Shown here piece after piece: positions 45,754 to 58,070 of a stretch of DNA of 64,000 nt; positions within the stretch are counted from its first letter, which is position 1, and the number at the start of each line of letters is the position of its first letter. The DNA is from Adiantum capillus-veneris (taxonomy: Eukaryota; Streptophyta; Polypodiopsida; Polypodiales; Pteridaceae). A model generated the notes under the pieces. The model ran no database searches. It was not told the DNA's origin and was given only the letters and a program-made list of their open reading frames with translations. Made by a program: the position numbers and the translations under genes. The DNA lies in assembly GCA_014529385.2 (NCBI GenBank), contig CM043968.1, positions 128,997,018-129,061,017 of the forward strand. The letters run 5' to 3'.

Positions 45754-47319
45754 AATCTCTTGCAAGAAAAATTCACTTTTCTTTCGATTAACATAAAGTT
45801 TATTCTCTCTTAAAACTTGAAATATTACCTGGAGGTGTTGCTTGTGTTCCTCCAATGAATTAGAGTAGATGATAATATCATCAAAGAACACTTCAGTGAA
45901 GGTTCGATGAGGCCTGAACAACTTCTCCATCAAGCGGTTGAATGTGGCTGGTGCATTGGTCAAGCCAAAAGGCATGACAATGTATTCGTAAAGACCAAAT
46001 GTAGTACGAAATGCGGTCTTTACAATGTCTTGATCAACTATCCTTATTTGATGATAGCCACTTTTTAGGTCAACCCTACTGAAGTAGGTCGATCCTTGTA
46101 GCTTATCAAATAGGTCTTCTACCTGTGGAACGGGAAACCTATTCTTGATAGTGATCCTATTTAGTTCTCTATAGTCGACACACATACGATATGTGCCGTC
46201 TTTCTTTTGCACTAATAGCACAAGTGAGCAAAATGGAGATGAGCTTGGCCTAACCATACCCTTCTCAACTAACTCATGCACTTGCCGCATAATCTCCTCT
46301 TGTTGAGCTTGAGAAACTCTATAAGGAGGTTTATTAGGCGGTGAACTTCTTGGAAGAAGTTCAATTGCATGGTCATCATTACCTCGTTTAGGAGGTAGCT
46401 CACAAGGGATGTCGTCAATAAAAACATCTTGAAACCCCTTGAGAAAATTGGATAACTCTAATTCCTTTTGGTTGCTTTTATTTTCTTTTGCTAAAGCATT
46501 AGGTTCATTTTGAGAGTCTTTAACAAAAATCATGTACACGGAAATAAAGCTCTTTATTGACTTGTTGAAAGCTGGTGTATGTACAATGGGGACGGTGTTA
46601 CCCATTTCCTTAGCATCTATATACATGTCTTTTTCCCTGAACTTAAAGGAGATTCTCCTTTCAGGAAATTTAACATCGGCAGCCAGGCGGTCAAACCATG
46701 GTGCCCCTAGGATTACATCCTCATGCTTGAGAGGAGAGATAAAGAAGTCCTCTTTGTCCACATAGCCTTGGACATGAAGCCTCAATTTCCCAATTAAGGG
46801 AGTGACTGAAGCTTCTTGCCCCTTGAAGGCACTGTCTGCGGGTAGGACATCTCCCATCTCGTAGGATTGTATTCCTAGCTTGGTGGCCAACTCTATAGAT
46901 ATAAAATTGTGAGTAGAACCAGGGTCAAAGAGAATAAAAGCATCATGTTCTCTTACCTTTCCCCAAGCATGGCATAGAGGAGATCCTTTGTGGTGAGTTT
47001 GGTGAGTCTCCTCCTCTTGGATTTCAACCAAGGAAGCTCTAGGAGGATCTTGGCGGTTGTTCTTTTGGGGACAAGCGCAGTACGCATGCCCTTGTTCGCC
47101 GCACTTGAAACACCGGTTATCCTTACGATAGCGCTCAAGCTCTTCAGGAGAGAGTTTATTCTTACCTTTGTAAACTCCCTTCTCTTTAGCTTTGTTGGAG
47201 TTGCCCTTAGGAGACTTTTGGACATTGTCCTTCCCCTTAGGCTCATTGGAACCCTTATTTTCCGGGGGCTTATTATTTCTTTTTGCCCCCGTTTGGAAAT
47301 TGATTCGAGAGGCGACCAT
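45751..47319 (-). pseudogene. Gypsy-2 nucleocapsid, protease and RT
   Basis: A 522-codon frame. The zinc knuckle CFKCGEQGHAYCAC has canonical CX2CX4HX4C spacing (about 47105). The protease is at about 46960-46650, with FILFDPGSTHNFIS, a DPG form of the active site. RT follows with [29 protein letters not shown] and the catalytic FFDDIIIYS (about 45885). It ends at the TAG at 45751. A frame change separates it from gag. Confidence 0.93.
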
Positions 47320-47330
47320 AGTGTGGTGTA

Positions 47331-48556
47331 TTACCGCCGATATGGTACGTGGTCTTTGGGAGTTGACATACTAACCATTTCTTCGGTTAAGCCCGCACAA
47401 AATTGTTGCTTTTGCTCTCCAAAATCCAACTTTTTGAAGACAGTGGCTTTGAGTTGTAGGTCCCAAAACTTGTCTACATATTTGTGGATAGATTCATTGG
47501 GAGAGAGCTTTAAGCTTCGGCATTCGGTGAGTACTTTGTCTTTGGCATCGGTGGCCAAAAACTGCTTCATAATGGAAGCTCTTAAAGCTTTCCATGTTCG
47601 TGGAGCTTTATCGTTGGCTCGTAGGCTAGACCACCATTGTCTGGCGGACTTTTGAAAGTGCATAGCTACATGGCATAGCTTAGAGGACTCCGTGAAGCCC
47701 TCATCTCCAAACGCCGCATCGAATTGTTGGATAAAGGCCAAGACTTTGTCCGTAGCACCAAAGGTACCATCATAGGTAAGGAAAGAGATGCTCTTCCCTC
47801 CCTCTTTGAATTTCTTCAACTTGGACGACCTCTTCCATGCGGCATAGGATTTCCTATGTCCTCTTCTTTTTGATGGTTCAAAGGTTTCACCATCACTTTC
47901 TTCAGAAGGTGAAAAATTTGAAGAAGGTGGAGAAGAGGGTGACCTCTTTCTCGCCTTTTTCTTGTCTTGATCTTTGTCGTCTTCACCATAGCTTTCATAA
48001 GAGGAAGAGGATGAAGAAGATGGAGAAGAGGGTGTCCTCTTTCTTGCCTTTTTCTTCTCTTGCTTTTTATCATCCCTCTTTGAATTATGGCGTGGAGAAG
48101 AGTGTGATGGTCTTCTCCGCTTTGGTGGTGATGGAGAGCGTTTAGCCCGCCGTCTTCGTGGAGCCATCTCCGCCGAGGTGGCGGGAGACTCGCTTCTTTC
48201 TCGTTCCTTCGGTGGAGGCTCTTGAGTTCTCCTTTGGGAAAGAGATGCATCATCAAGAAGTAAATTCTTGAGCCCTTCATATGGATTCTCTTCTTCTTCC
48301 CGAATCGGAGAGAGACCTCTTTTGGTAGTCTCACAAGGAGGCTTCCTAGGTGTTCTCTCGTCATGGTGATGAGCTTGGGAATCCCGTGAGCATGGAGCTG
48401 CCGTTGCACTTCACTTTGGAGAGATGGATTGCCCATGGCTTGTTGAAGCCTAGAAACAAGATAGTTAACAAGCATTGAAGCATCATTAGTAGCTTGCTCA
48501 TGAGCAAAATAAAATTTATCAGCATTAATTTCACTCTCTTTACTATTGTCATCCAT
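47331..48556 (-). pseudogene. Gypsy-2 gag, two frameshifts
   Basis: The start ATG is at 48556 (MDDNSKESEIN). The frame breaks near 48385, where a one-base loss best explains the switch into the frame used at 48167, then a long basic/Ser-rich region (RRRRAKRSPSPPKRRRP) leads into the capsid domain (FLTYDGTFGATDKVLAFIQQF, KSARQWWSSL, about 47750-47450). The gag frame stops at 47331, and protease-RT continue in another frame from 47319. Confidence 0.88.
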
Positions 48557-48960
48557 TCTAACAACTTTTAGGTGTAAACTTTTTAGGTGTACTTTGGCAC
48601 TTCAAGCCCTAGTTGCTACTCCTCTTTACCCCTTTAGAAAAAGCACTCAAGCTACTGTACCCGCGGCTCGAATACCATTAATTGCAAGGAATAGAAGAGA
48701 GGGTCTTTCGACACCAAAACAGAACCGGCTCCTGTCAAGCTTCTAATATCTCAATAGTGGTTAAGCCGTAGGCAAGCCCCGTAGGACTCCACTATAAAGA
48801 CCATAGCTCTCGATGGTGATGCCCCGTTAACTGCACGAAGGCAGGCACACTGCAAGGCTGAAAAATCCCTATTCTACTTACTCACAGGCAATTAATAATA
48901 CCAACCATTTGTAGCTAGCTTGAGGACCTCCCTTCTTGAGCAAGAAAAGAGAAACCTTGA
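48557..48960 (-). other. Gypsy-2 5' untranslated leader
   Basis: Non-coding sequence between the gag start and the primer site. Nothing else recognised. Confidence 0.7.
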
Positions 48961-48972
48961 GCTCTGATACCA
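48961..48972 (-). promoter_or_regulatory. Gypsy-2 primer-binding site (initiator tRNA-Met)
   Basis: The minus strand reads TGGTATCAGAGC, one base inside the 5' LTR end. Confidence 0.95.
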
Positions 48973-48973
48973 A

Positions 48974-50164
48974 TGTAACATTTAATGGCCTAATAACTTA
49001 TGTGTAGCGGAAATTAGCATGAACATAGTGGGCATTTCATTAGAGTAGATTCCTAATGAGAATTACAAGAGTGCTTGGGTGGAGAGAGCAACAAAAAGCA
49101 TAACACCTAGTTAGATAGCATCGAAAATACTTTCAAAAGAGAGAGCAATTAAGCTATTGACAACAGCTGAGGACCGGATTTTCATGGAGCCGGTCCCCCC
49201 TCCAAAAGGGTTTGTATTATGGTTTCTCCCATCAAGAGAGACATTGTACAATACAATTCTTTGTGTTCCTTCAAGACTAGCTAGTGCAATGAAGATGGAA
49301 ACTTCATGCACTAAGCAAAACACTTAACAAACACAACTTGAATTATCCCCGTTCTCAGACCCAAGACCTCACACACCTTCGAAGATGGTGAGAGCTAGCA
49401 GGGTATGAGAGTAGATTGAGAGGAAGAAGGAGTATCTTACGAGAAAGATGTACATCTCCTCAAATAATCACTCATATGTAGCATAGCTTAGCTTAGTAAT
49501 TATCTTGGTAGAGGAGATGAGCATGCATTGAAGCTTGGCTCTTGGTTGGATTTGCATCCACATGCCAAGAGAGTGTTGATGTAGGCTTCTATCTCACAAG
49601 CTTGGAGTAGGTGATGAGTTCTCCATTAAAGCTTGGGAAGAGATAGTCTTCTCTTTCTTCACACATGAGCTTGTGTGAGTGTGTGTGTGATAATGCCTTG
49701 CAAAAATCAGCCCCCTCTCTCTCTTGGGCGAGCCCTCTTGCTAATTGCTCTTCCTGAAGCCTCATTGGCCCTCCCCAAGTCAAGCCAATTACAATTAAGT
49801 AGCATAAGTGATAGCCTTCTGACATGTGTCCCCCTTTCCCCTTTTGTGAGAGCTTTAGGTAATTAAATAATTAAACTAAACTCTCATTGGACCCCTTTGC
49901 CTCCTGGCCAATAGGAATCAGGCAAGCCATGGGGCTCCTGAATGCTCATTGGACCCCTTGGGAGACTGCCCAATAGTCTTCTAGGAGACTTAATTCTCAT
50001 TGGTTTCTTTTATTAAATGTTTTTAAATTAATTAAACTAGATTTACTCTAGCTTAATTTTCATTGGTCCACTTCAAGGGTCATCCAATAGAAATTGGGCA
50101 CACCTTGTGGGCATCTGGCCTAGGGAGCTGACATGTGTCCCTCATTCCCTTTGTGAAAAGGGAG

Positions 50165-50197
<33 letters not shown>

Positions 50198-50574
50198 CTT
50201 TCTCTCTCATCCCCTACCTTTAGGGCTCGCCCCCTCCCATGTAGGGATGTGCAAAGACTTTTAGGGCACACACAAAGCATCCAATTTTCCCTAGGGTTGA
50301 CCTTTGGACACAACCTTTGAATTTTGGAACCTTAGCATTTTGGAAGTCTTAATGGGCTGAACCTTAGGGTCTTTTTAGCCCATTGTTGCACATGGCCCTT
50401 TTGCAGATGGCCCCCCCTTTGGATCCCTATTTTCCCTCCTTTGGATCCCTACTGTGGCCGGTCTACTAGCTTAACCAATATTCTAGCTTTTTCTCCCCTG
50501 GCCTTCCCCACATTAAATGATCAGTTTAATATGAGAAAATCATTTAGGAGAATTAGATATTGATTATTATGACA
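48974..50574 (-). repeat. Gypsy-2 5' LTR, 1601 bp
   Basis: Same ends as the 3' LTR. It holds a longer TG microsatellite, about 15 units at 50167-50197. It is followed by TGACA (50575-50579). Confidence 0.95.
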
Positions 50575-50579
50575 TGACA

Positions 50580-52973
50580 GCAAAGACTGAACAGAATCTT
50601 CCACAAACACTACATCCGAAGAAACCAGAATACGTTTTTTTTGTGGATGATACAACCTGTAACCTTTGCTTTCAGCACTATAACCAACAAAAATACATTT
50701 GACAGCCTTATCATCTAATTTTGTGTGCTGCACTCGTGGAATCAAAGCATATGCCAAACAACCAAAAACACGCATGTGCTCAATAGAAGGCTTTCTATCA
50801 TGCCATGCTTCATATGGAGTAATAGACTGCAAAGCTTTCGTAGGACACCTGTTTAGTACATAAGTGGTGAACAGGATGGCCTCAAGCCAAAAAGAATGCG
50901 GTAAAGCTTGACTTTTGACCATACATTGTGCCATTTCCGTCAGTGACCTGTTTTTCCTCTCAGCAACACCATTTTGCTGAGGTGTATAAGGCACTGAACA
51001 TTGGTGTTTTATCCCACGACTAGCCAAAAATGCATTAAATTCATGAGACATATACTCCCCCCCTCGATCGGAACGGAGGGTGCCCATAGTACATTTCGAG
51101 ACATTTTCAGCCATAGCCAGAAATTGTTTGAAGCACATAAAAACTTCCGACTTCGCTTTAAGTGGAAATACCCATGCATGCCTGGAGTAATCATCAATGA
51201 AAGTCACGAAGTATAGGTAATTGCCCAACGACGGAGTTTGCATGGGCCCACAAACATCACTATGCACAAGCTGCAACCTGCATGTGGCCCGAACTGAACC
51301 ATCCTTTGGAAATTTAGAACGCTGCATCTTACCCAAAATACAGCCTTCACAAACATGTTTGACATGTTCTTCAAGAGGCGGCAAAGAAGCAACCATATCA
51401 AATTTCTGCAAACAAAGCAAACTAGCAAAATTCAGATGACCAAAACGTGCATGCCAAAGTTTTGCATCTGAAATAGCCCTTGAATCTACAACAACATTTG
51501 CAAAAAAATTTCCACACTTGTCATACAAAGTGAGCTTATACAGCCCACGGCACAAAAGCCCAGATACAACAATTTCATCACCAAAATTGAGATCATGAAC
51601 TATACATCTGTCATCCACAAATTTGACTAGAAGTCCAAGTCTAGCAAGTGCGGATACAGACAAGAGATTCTTCTTGATCCCAGGTACATAAAGTGCATCA
51701 ACAAGTGTGAAGGAGCTGCCATTAGTAGCAGTGAGCACAACATTTCCAACTCCCTGAACTGGATAAGAGGCGTTGTTGGCACAAGTGACTGAATTCCCAT
51801 GAGGGACAGACTCGAGAGAGGTAAACAATTCACGATGTAAGGTAATGTGCTTTGTAGCACCACTGTCGAAATACCACACATGTGAATCTGCAGCAAGTGA
51901 CAAGCATGCATCATGGACAACAGGATTGTAAGTGCGCTCTTTGTAAAATCCCATTTTGCATCAACATCAGCAACACAGTCTCCTTTCACAGAAGACTCAA
52001 CAATGGCTGCATTTGTAGTGGAACCAGCATTTGCAGTGGAACCACCCTCTTTCTTCTTAGCCTCTTTGGCCTTCAACTTAGGACACAACTTGATCAAGTG
52101 ATCATTGGCTTTACAATAATGGCAACACATTTTCTTTTTGCCCTTATCACCAGAATTTCCAAACGAATTGCTGCCAGCAGAAGCATTAGGAACAGAATTT
52201 TTGCCACTCGCAGAAGAACCATAAGAAGTGGCTGCATTGCTGTTACCACCCTTTCTTTGAGAAGCAATAAAAGCCTGTTCAACTGCACGTTGTCTAGTCT
52301 TGTTTTTTCAGGAAAGTGACTCTTGCAACATCAATGTGCATAATGCATCAAACTTGACAACTTCAGGATTTCCTTGGGTCATAAGTCTCCAAGTACTCGC
52401 AAAAGTCTGGTAAGAATCTGGTAAGGCATCAAGAACAGTCTGCACAAGGGAACTTTATGAAATGACTTCACCTGCAGAAATAAGTTGCTCATTGATATCC
52501 TTGACACTAGCAAGGAAAGTGTCCATATCATCTTCCTCAAGCATAATCTTCGACTCTAGCTCTTTACGCAGCAAAGCAATTTTAGCCTCATTGCGGCTTG
52601 CATAAAGACCTGCTAGAATATCCCAAGCCTGTTTTGCAGATTTTGCTGAACGGATGTGAGGAACAATGGTGCGCTTCACAGAAAACGCAATCAATGCATG
52701 AGCCTACGCATCCTTAACATCCCAACGAGCTTGTTCTGCCGTAGGCAAAACAACTCTAACAGCTGCAATCCTTGCAGCAAGACCTGCAACATCCTCAACA
52801 TCGCCTACATCCTCAGAACCAGGACGTACATCAATGCCCTACATAATGTTCGAGACACCCTTTGACACAAGAACATGTTGCATCATATAAGCCCACATAG
52901 GGTAGTTGTCCCCATCCAACATGTCCTCAGCAGCAAACATCTTGAACACATCTGTGTTGTTGTTGTCAGCCAT
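50580..52973 (-). pseudogene. Copia-2 gag, protease and integrase
   Basis: The start ATG is at 52973 (MADNNNTDVF). Gag has in-frame stops at 52839-52841 (TAG), 52704-52706 (TAG) and 52455-52457 (TAA), and a frame change near 52305. Unlike Copia-1 it keeps the about 56-codon capsid segment (HALIAFSVKRTIVPHIRSAK). The zinc knuckle CHYCKANDHLIKLC is at about 52128, protease WYFDSGATKH at about 51875, and integrase carries HARFGHLN, CEGCILGK, SDRGGEY and QQNGVAERKN. The reading is cut at 50580 by Gypsy-2 and resumes at 41669. Confidence 0.93.
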
Positions 52974-53335
52974 GGTAAATGCTGCACCTGATGTGAAAAC
53001 TGCCCGAAAATAGGAGAAACAGAGCGGGAACAACCTGTGCTATATAGCACTAACGGTAGAAGACTATAAGGCACCTTTTATGTAGAAAACGACAGTGACA
53101 AAGATTTTGCACAAAATGACGAAATAGCCTGTGCAGTACTGCCTGCATTGGAAACGGAGGCTGAAATGAGCCCAAATCAAAATTTTGAGCAGACTAAGCT
53201 CTACGAGTGTTCCCAAAATATTTGTCGACCTTCGAACGCTTGCCAAAGCTCACTGAAATCGGAGAAAGTGAGCAGGCGTGTGCTGGAGCAGCTGGCGACT
53301 AAGCACGGGAGGACGTGACCTGCTCTGATACCAAT

Positions 53336-53561
53336 TGTTGGAATTAGGGTTGTAGAGAAACACACACAGCTTGGAGAAGACGAAGGAAGCTCAAGGCACA
53401 CAATAGAGAGTGTACTTAGTGTGCAATGGAAAGATAGATAGCCCTAGAGTGATGTGCGTATATACAATGCACGGGGGGAAAAAAACCTCCTAAAGAGGGA
53501 AAAAATGCCCCGGCGGTCCTAGTGTGTTCACACACATCACTACCACATGTATATGGTAACA
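53336..53561 (-). repeat. Copia-2 5' LTR with adjacent primer site
   Basis: Ends as in the other copies. The bases just left (53323-53334, minus-strand TGGTATCAGAGC) are the tRNA-iMet primer site. It is followed by GAAGT at 53562-53566. Confidence 0.95.
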
Positions 53562-53566
53562 GAAGT

Positions 53567-54345
53567 ACCGCGCCAATGGCTTTATCACTAGCATCAGTCT
53601 CTAACGGCTTAAGTGGGTCAACGATTGCTAGGATGGGAGCAGTGGCTATAGCTACCTTGAGCTATTCAAAACTGCGGTTTTATGCTTCTTCCCAAGGAAA
53701 GGTCTTACCTTTTGCTTTAAGTTGATCCATCATAGGAACAAAAATTTTGGCATAATCATGGATATACTGTTGATAAAATCCAGCCATGCCTAAAAATATT
53801 TGATCCTCAACCGTGTTGGGATGTGGCCCCATCGAAGAATGACAGCGACCTTGTTAGTGTCCATCTTGATGCCAGAATAAGAGATCACATGATTGAGGTA
53901 ATGTATCTCTGTTTTGAAGAAATTGCACTTGCTTTGCTTGACATACATCGCGTGAGCTCATAGCTGTTCAAAAACTAGTCATAAGTGTTCTATGTGTTCA
54001 TCTTCACTTTTATTGTAAATGAGAATGTCATCAAGGAAAACCACAAAAAATTTTCCAAGATAGGGACGTAAGAAACTATCCATGAGTGTCATAAATGTAG
54101 CTGGAGCATTGGTTAGACAAAAAATTCAAAATGCCTGAACCGTGTTCTGAAGGCAGTTTTGGAGAATCTTACAGTAGGATACGTACCTGGTGGTATCCTG
54201 AACGAAGATCTATCTTTGTATAGTATCTTGCCCCATGGAGTTGATCAAGCAACTCATCCACTCAAGGAAGAGGATACTTGTTCTTGATGGTTATCGCATT
54301 TAATCCGCGATAATCTATGCACATGCGCATAGTACCATCTTTTTT
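53567..54345 (-). pseudogene. Gypsy-1 reverse transcriptase, degenerate
   Basis: Continues [21 protein letters not shown] across the frame break at about 54345. [15 protein letters not shown] and the catalytic [12 protein letters not shown] (about 54025) are readable, although several frame changes and stops are present. It is joined to the RNase H remnant at 38144 once Copia-2 is removed. Confidence 0.82.
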
Positions 54346-55159
54346 TTAAACCAATAGAATTGGTGATGCCCAAGGCGAAGTACTAGGTCTAATGAAACCA
54401 AGAGCGAGGTAGTTAGCCAACTGACTCTCAACCTCCTTGGCTTCTTTAGCACTCATACGATAAGGTGGTTTACTCACCGATTTAGTGCCTAGCAAGACAT
54501 CTATGCCATGCTGCACATCACGTGTAGGGGATAAACCTAGTGGTAAGTCACTTGAGAACACATCACTATACTCCGTGAGTAAGTGAGTTAGCTTTTGCCG
54601 TGCAAAAGGAGAAAGTAAACTAGAGTTATGCTGGGATGGAGAATCTTGTAATTCCTGTAATGTTTGTTTTACAACAGTTGCATGTTGCTCTATAGAATTG
54701 AAATTGAGAGCACTTTGCTCGTTAGATTTGTTAACACTTTGTTTATCAGTAGAATTCATTGCACTTTGCATACCATTAAAATTCATTGCACTTTGCATAC
54801 CATTACTACAATTCAACGCACTTTGATCTTGAGAATTCACAAGACTTGGAGACAAGCAGTAACACAAAAAGACTTCATCTATTAAAATTGCTTTCTGCAA
54901 AATAGAAAGCTCAGTTGTACATATAAGAGGTGCATATGGTATATTTTTCTCACCAAGCAAAAGCACATGTTTACCATTGGCCATAAAGGATAAGGAGTTG
55001 TGTTCATAACTAGTGTGCAATGTGTTTCCTAAACCATGCAGCCACTCCTGTCCTAAAACTACATCAACACGGTCCATGTTCATAACTTGGAAGTCAAGGG
55101 TCATCGTATGATCTTGAACAATAAGATCAACCCCTTGAACTACTATATCAGTATAGGAT
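54346..55159 (-). pseudogene. Gypsy-1 protease C-terminal part, linker and RT start
   Basis: VDVVLGQEWL (about 55060) is the closing motif of a retropepsin. The catalytic DTG half is missing to the right, where foreign sequence begins near 55160. A linker with a repeated SALN/SAMN-type motif (GMQSAMNFNGMQSAMNST, about 54830-54700) precedes the RT N-terminus (PPYRMSAKEAKEVESQL, IRPSTSPWASPILLV). Confidence 0.85.
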
Positions 55160-55378
55160 TTTTAATGAAGAAGGTTCGAGAGTTCTTCTACTAGGCAAAC
55201 ATTTCTTTCCTATGAGCAAACAGATTACTTTCCAAACAATCTTTCACTCTTCAAAGAAAATTATATAAAACATATGCCATAATTTGTGATGGTTTTATGA
55301 TCCATAGAGATTGTTTTCCCTTTTTCTACTCTATCGTCTATGCAATGAATGCAAATACGTAACAAAATTAATTCCAAC

Positions 55379-55516
55379 CTTGTCTATTGTAGGACCATTG
55401 CGTGGCGAGTTTGGTGGCACATCCTTCAAGGCAATTCTTTTTCCTTTATCAGCTTCTCGGTTAGTGCCAGCCTCATCATTGTGAGTTTTGCTAACACGGG
55501 TCCTTTTTGGGGCCAT
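55379..55516 (-). CDS. Predicted gag first exon (46 codons), orphan
   Basis: MAPKRTRVSKTHNDEAG resembles the start MIPKRTRANP...HDDEAG at 16872. The homologous part ends at AAG/GTTGGA, a whole number of codons, as at 17033. If read without splicing the frame stops at 55331-55333. No second exon is present, so the element is truncated. Confidence 0.45.
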
Positions 55517-55958
55517 CCCGTCTCTAACTAACTTGAAAATGTGTAAGAACTAATTGTGCAAAAACCAATTTGATAATAAGGTTGATGGAATGTTAATTTC
55601 ATCTATTCTTACACTTCTATTCCAATGATTTATGCTTATGGTAGGAAATAAATTTTATGTAAGGTTTAATAGACAATACTCATTCACACCATCCATGATT
55701 AATCACTTATATATACTTGCAAGAACAATCCATCATTTTAGTTGGACAATTTCTGAATATGCTTAGCTAATTCATGAAAATATTTAGGTTACATTGATGA
55801 AGAATTGTGCATGCAGTCAACACAATCAATTATGTAATCGAGCGGTGAGACCTTCATTACTTTGTAATGTAGAGAAATTACCATAAAATAGCTATAATGA
55901 TTGTTGATTTCCAATTGAGGATAGGTAAATAAGAGTATAGCATTTGATAGTAGAGTAG

Positions 55959-56018
55959 CAATTGGAAAGGATTCCAATTGAATGGCAATATGATAGCAAT
56001 TGGAAAGGATTCCAATTG
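55959..56018. repeat. Tandem pair of identical hairpins
   Basis: CAATTGGAAAGGATTCCAATTG, with 9-bp perfect arms, occurs at 55959-55980 and again at 55997-56018 (38-bp period). A degenerate relative lies at about 55903. Confidence 0.85.
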
Positions 56019-56603
56019 AGAGAAGAGATTGATAATAGCTTGATCAAAAAATAGATTTACACTACCCAATGTGCTTTGGATGTATTGATCTCTCAAAGCT
56101 TTGATGTAGAAGCCCCCAAGTTAATTGCCACAACATCAGATCTCCCTTCTCCCAAGGGTGTTCAAGTGTGTAAAATTGAGTGTGAATGGCCTTTATATAG
56201 GGGTTTGGAGGTTGCTTGAGGTCCAAGGCATGCCCATACCTCCCTTGCTCTCCCCCTCTTTCCAAATGAAGGATAGAGGTGTCACAAGCCTCTCACTTAC
56301 CACTAGAGGTGTCCCCTTTTACCCAATTGAGTGATACACCTCATGTACTTACCCATACTTAGGGTCAACATACCATAAGAGATGGGCTATGGCCATGGGT
56401 CATTTATGGTCATACATACACATACCCATACATACACATGCACATACATGCTCATGCACATGCATACATATGCATACCTTAGGCTTAGGATTTAATTTAT
56501 TAACATTAGGATGGAATTTAATTGTCTAAAGTGAGCTTGGCTTGCCAGAATTCAATTCTGAAACTTGCTATTAACAGAGGAGCTTGAGGATGACAGACTA
56601 AGG

Positions 56604-56921
56604 TGTTAGATGCACACACCTGCTATATTTAGTAGTTTTCGAGATAGACAACTATTTTTATGGAAATTCAGGACGGGATAGATTTAAACGAGACGGCCGT
56701 GTCTAGGTGGGGTAAGCACCTCAAAACTTTCTATTTTTGGATGAAAATAATAAACAAGTAAAAAAATTATTTTTGAAAATCTTACAATAATATATTTAAC
56801 ATTGGCTCATCAAAGCTGGAAAAACTACCAAAAATAGTAACTTTTTGTTTATGACCAAAATGGCCTGATATGTATTCCATTACATGGGAATCCCCTTTCC
56901 AAGGGTGGCAGAGACCTTACA
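56604..56921 (-). repeat. Candidate Gypsy-3 3' LTR, 318 bp
   Basis: Plus-strand ends TGTTAGATGC...GACCTTACA, next to a purine tract on the minus strand (AGTTGGGGAGAA, about 56922-56934). No matching second LTR is in the window. Confidence 0.55.
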
Positions 56922-56951
56922 TTCTCCCCAACTTGAAAAATTAAGATGTCC

Positions 56952-58000
56952 TCATCTCAAAGGTATGTCTGGATGATCTTTAAGGAGAGTTATTTTATCT
57001 TCCCATGTTGCATCTTCTTCAGGGAAATCTGGAAGCTTAAGAATAGGAGCTGATACTAGGTAACCTTTTAGCTTTGCAAACCTAGCCTCGTGTTCGGCTC
57101 TCCACTCGATTCTCATCCCTTTATTTAATAACTCTGTTAAAGGTGCCACAATAAGAGCATAATCCTTATCAAATACCCGGTACCATCCTGTGATCCCAAG
57201 AAATCCCCTTATTTCATTGACAGAAGTAGGTTGAGGCCATTCTACAATGTCCTTAACTTTATCTGGGTCAACTGAGATTCCTTTGGAAGATATAATAAAG
57301 CCAAGATAGCTGACTTGGGCCGAGAAAAAGGTACATTTACTCTTCTTAGCATAAAGCTGATGTTGACGTAAGAGCTGTAATACTTTACGAACATGCTCTT
57401 TATGATCCGCCTCATCTTTAGAGTAGACCAAAATATCATAAAAGAAAACCAAGACAAAATCATCCAGGTAAGGTCTAAAAATATCCTGCATTAGTCGATT
57501 GAACCTTGCAGGAGCATTAGTAAGACCAAAAGACATTACTGCGAACTCATAATGTCCATACCTAGTATTGAAAGCTGTCTTTGGAATGTCTGATTCTTTG
57601 ATTCTTATCTGATAATATCCAGAGCGAAGATCAATGTTTGTGAAGATCTTAGCCCCGTGTAGCCTATCCAAGAGTTCATCAATTCTAGGAATAGGATACT
57701 TGTTCTTAACAGTGACTTGATTAAGACCACGGTAGTCTATGCAAAGTCGTAAAGAACCATCCTTCTTCTTTTAGAAAAGGGTTGGAGCACCCCAAGGAGA
57801 AGTACTTGGTCGGATAAATCCTTGCTCAATAAGTTGCCTAACTTTCTCTTTAAGCTCGATTGCCTCAGGGAGTGACATCTTGTACGGTCTTTTCGAAACA
57901 GGTTCACAACCAGGGATAGTCTCTATCTCGTGATCAACCTCTCTAGGTGGTGGAAGACTTGTAAGATCTTCAAGAAACACATATGAATACTCTCTCAACC
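56952..58000 (-). pseudogene. Gypsy-3 reverse transcriptase fused to chromodomain end
   Basis: The RT N-terminus (57998-57771) includes RPYKMSLPEAIELKEKVRQL and IRPSTSPWGAP. After a stop near 57770 the core runs 57671-56952, with [15 protein letters not shown] and [12 protein letters not shown]. The catalytic box is FFYDIL, so the first aspartate of xDD is tyrosine. After PILKLPDF the frame passes straight into [18 protein letters not shown], the end of a chromodomain. RNase H and integrase have been deleted between them. Confidence 0.88.
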
Positions 58001-58070
58001 AATTAGATTGAAAGTTTGAATCTGCGTCCTCTACCTTGTTGAGTTTAACTGCATAGATTTGCTGACCCTT

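Larger units (their letters stand above)
41675..50574 (-). mobile_element. Gypsy-2, chromovirus-type Ty3/Gypsy element, complete but defective
   Basis: 8.9 kb with 1587- and 1601-bp LTRs, TGACA duplications, a tRNA-iMet primer site (48961-48972) and a purine tract (43262-43277). The minus-strand order is gag, zinc knuckle, protease, RT, RNase H, integrase, chromodomain. The LTRs are very similar by eye; a TG microsatellite of different length explains most of the size difference. Its position inside Copia-2 makes it one of the youngest insertions here. Confidence 0.96.
38150..53561 (-). mobile_element. Copia-2, same family as Copia-1, split by two insertions
   Basis: LTRs are at 38150-38378 and 53336-53561 (229 and 226 bp, about five substitutions and a 3-bp indel apart), with GAAGT duplications and a tRNA-iMet primer site beside the right LTR. 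After removing the CACTA-like element and Gypsy-2, about 5.2 kb remains and aligns with Copia-1 throughout. Coding segments on the minus strand, 5' to 3': 52973-50580, 41669-40823, 39491-38454. Confidence 0.96.
55160..56603 (-). mobile_element. Truncated LTR-like region plus gag-start exon (minus strand)
   Basis: A CTATATAAAG box on the minus strand (56191-56200), then LTR/leader-like AT-rich sequence, then a short ORF from an ATG at 55516. The layout parallels 14346-17033 in element T. The ends are unclear: the left edge abuts the Gypsy-1 protease, the right edge a candidate Gypsy-3 LTR. A head-to-tail pair of hairpins lies inside. Confidence 0.5.
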
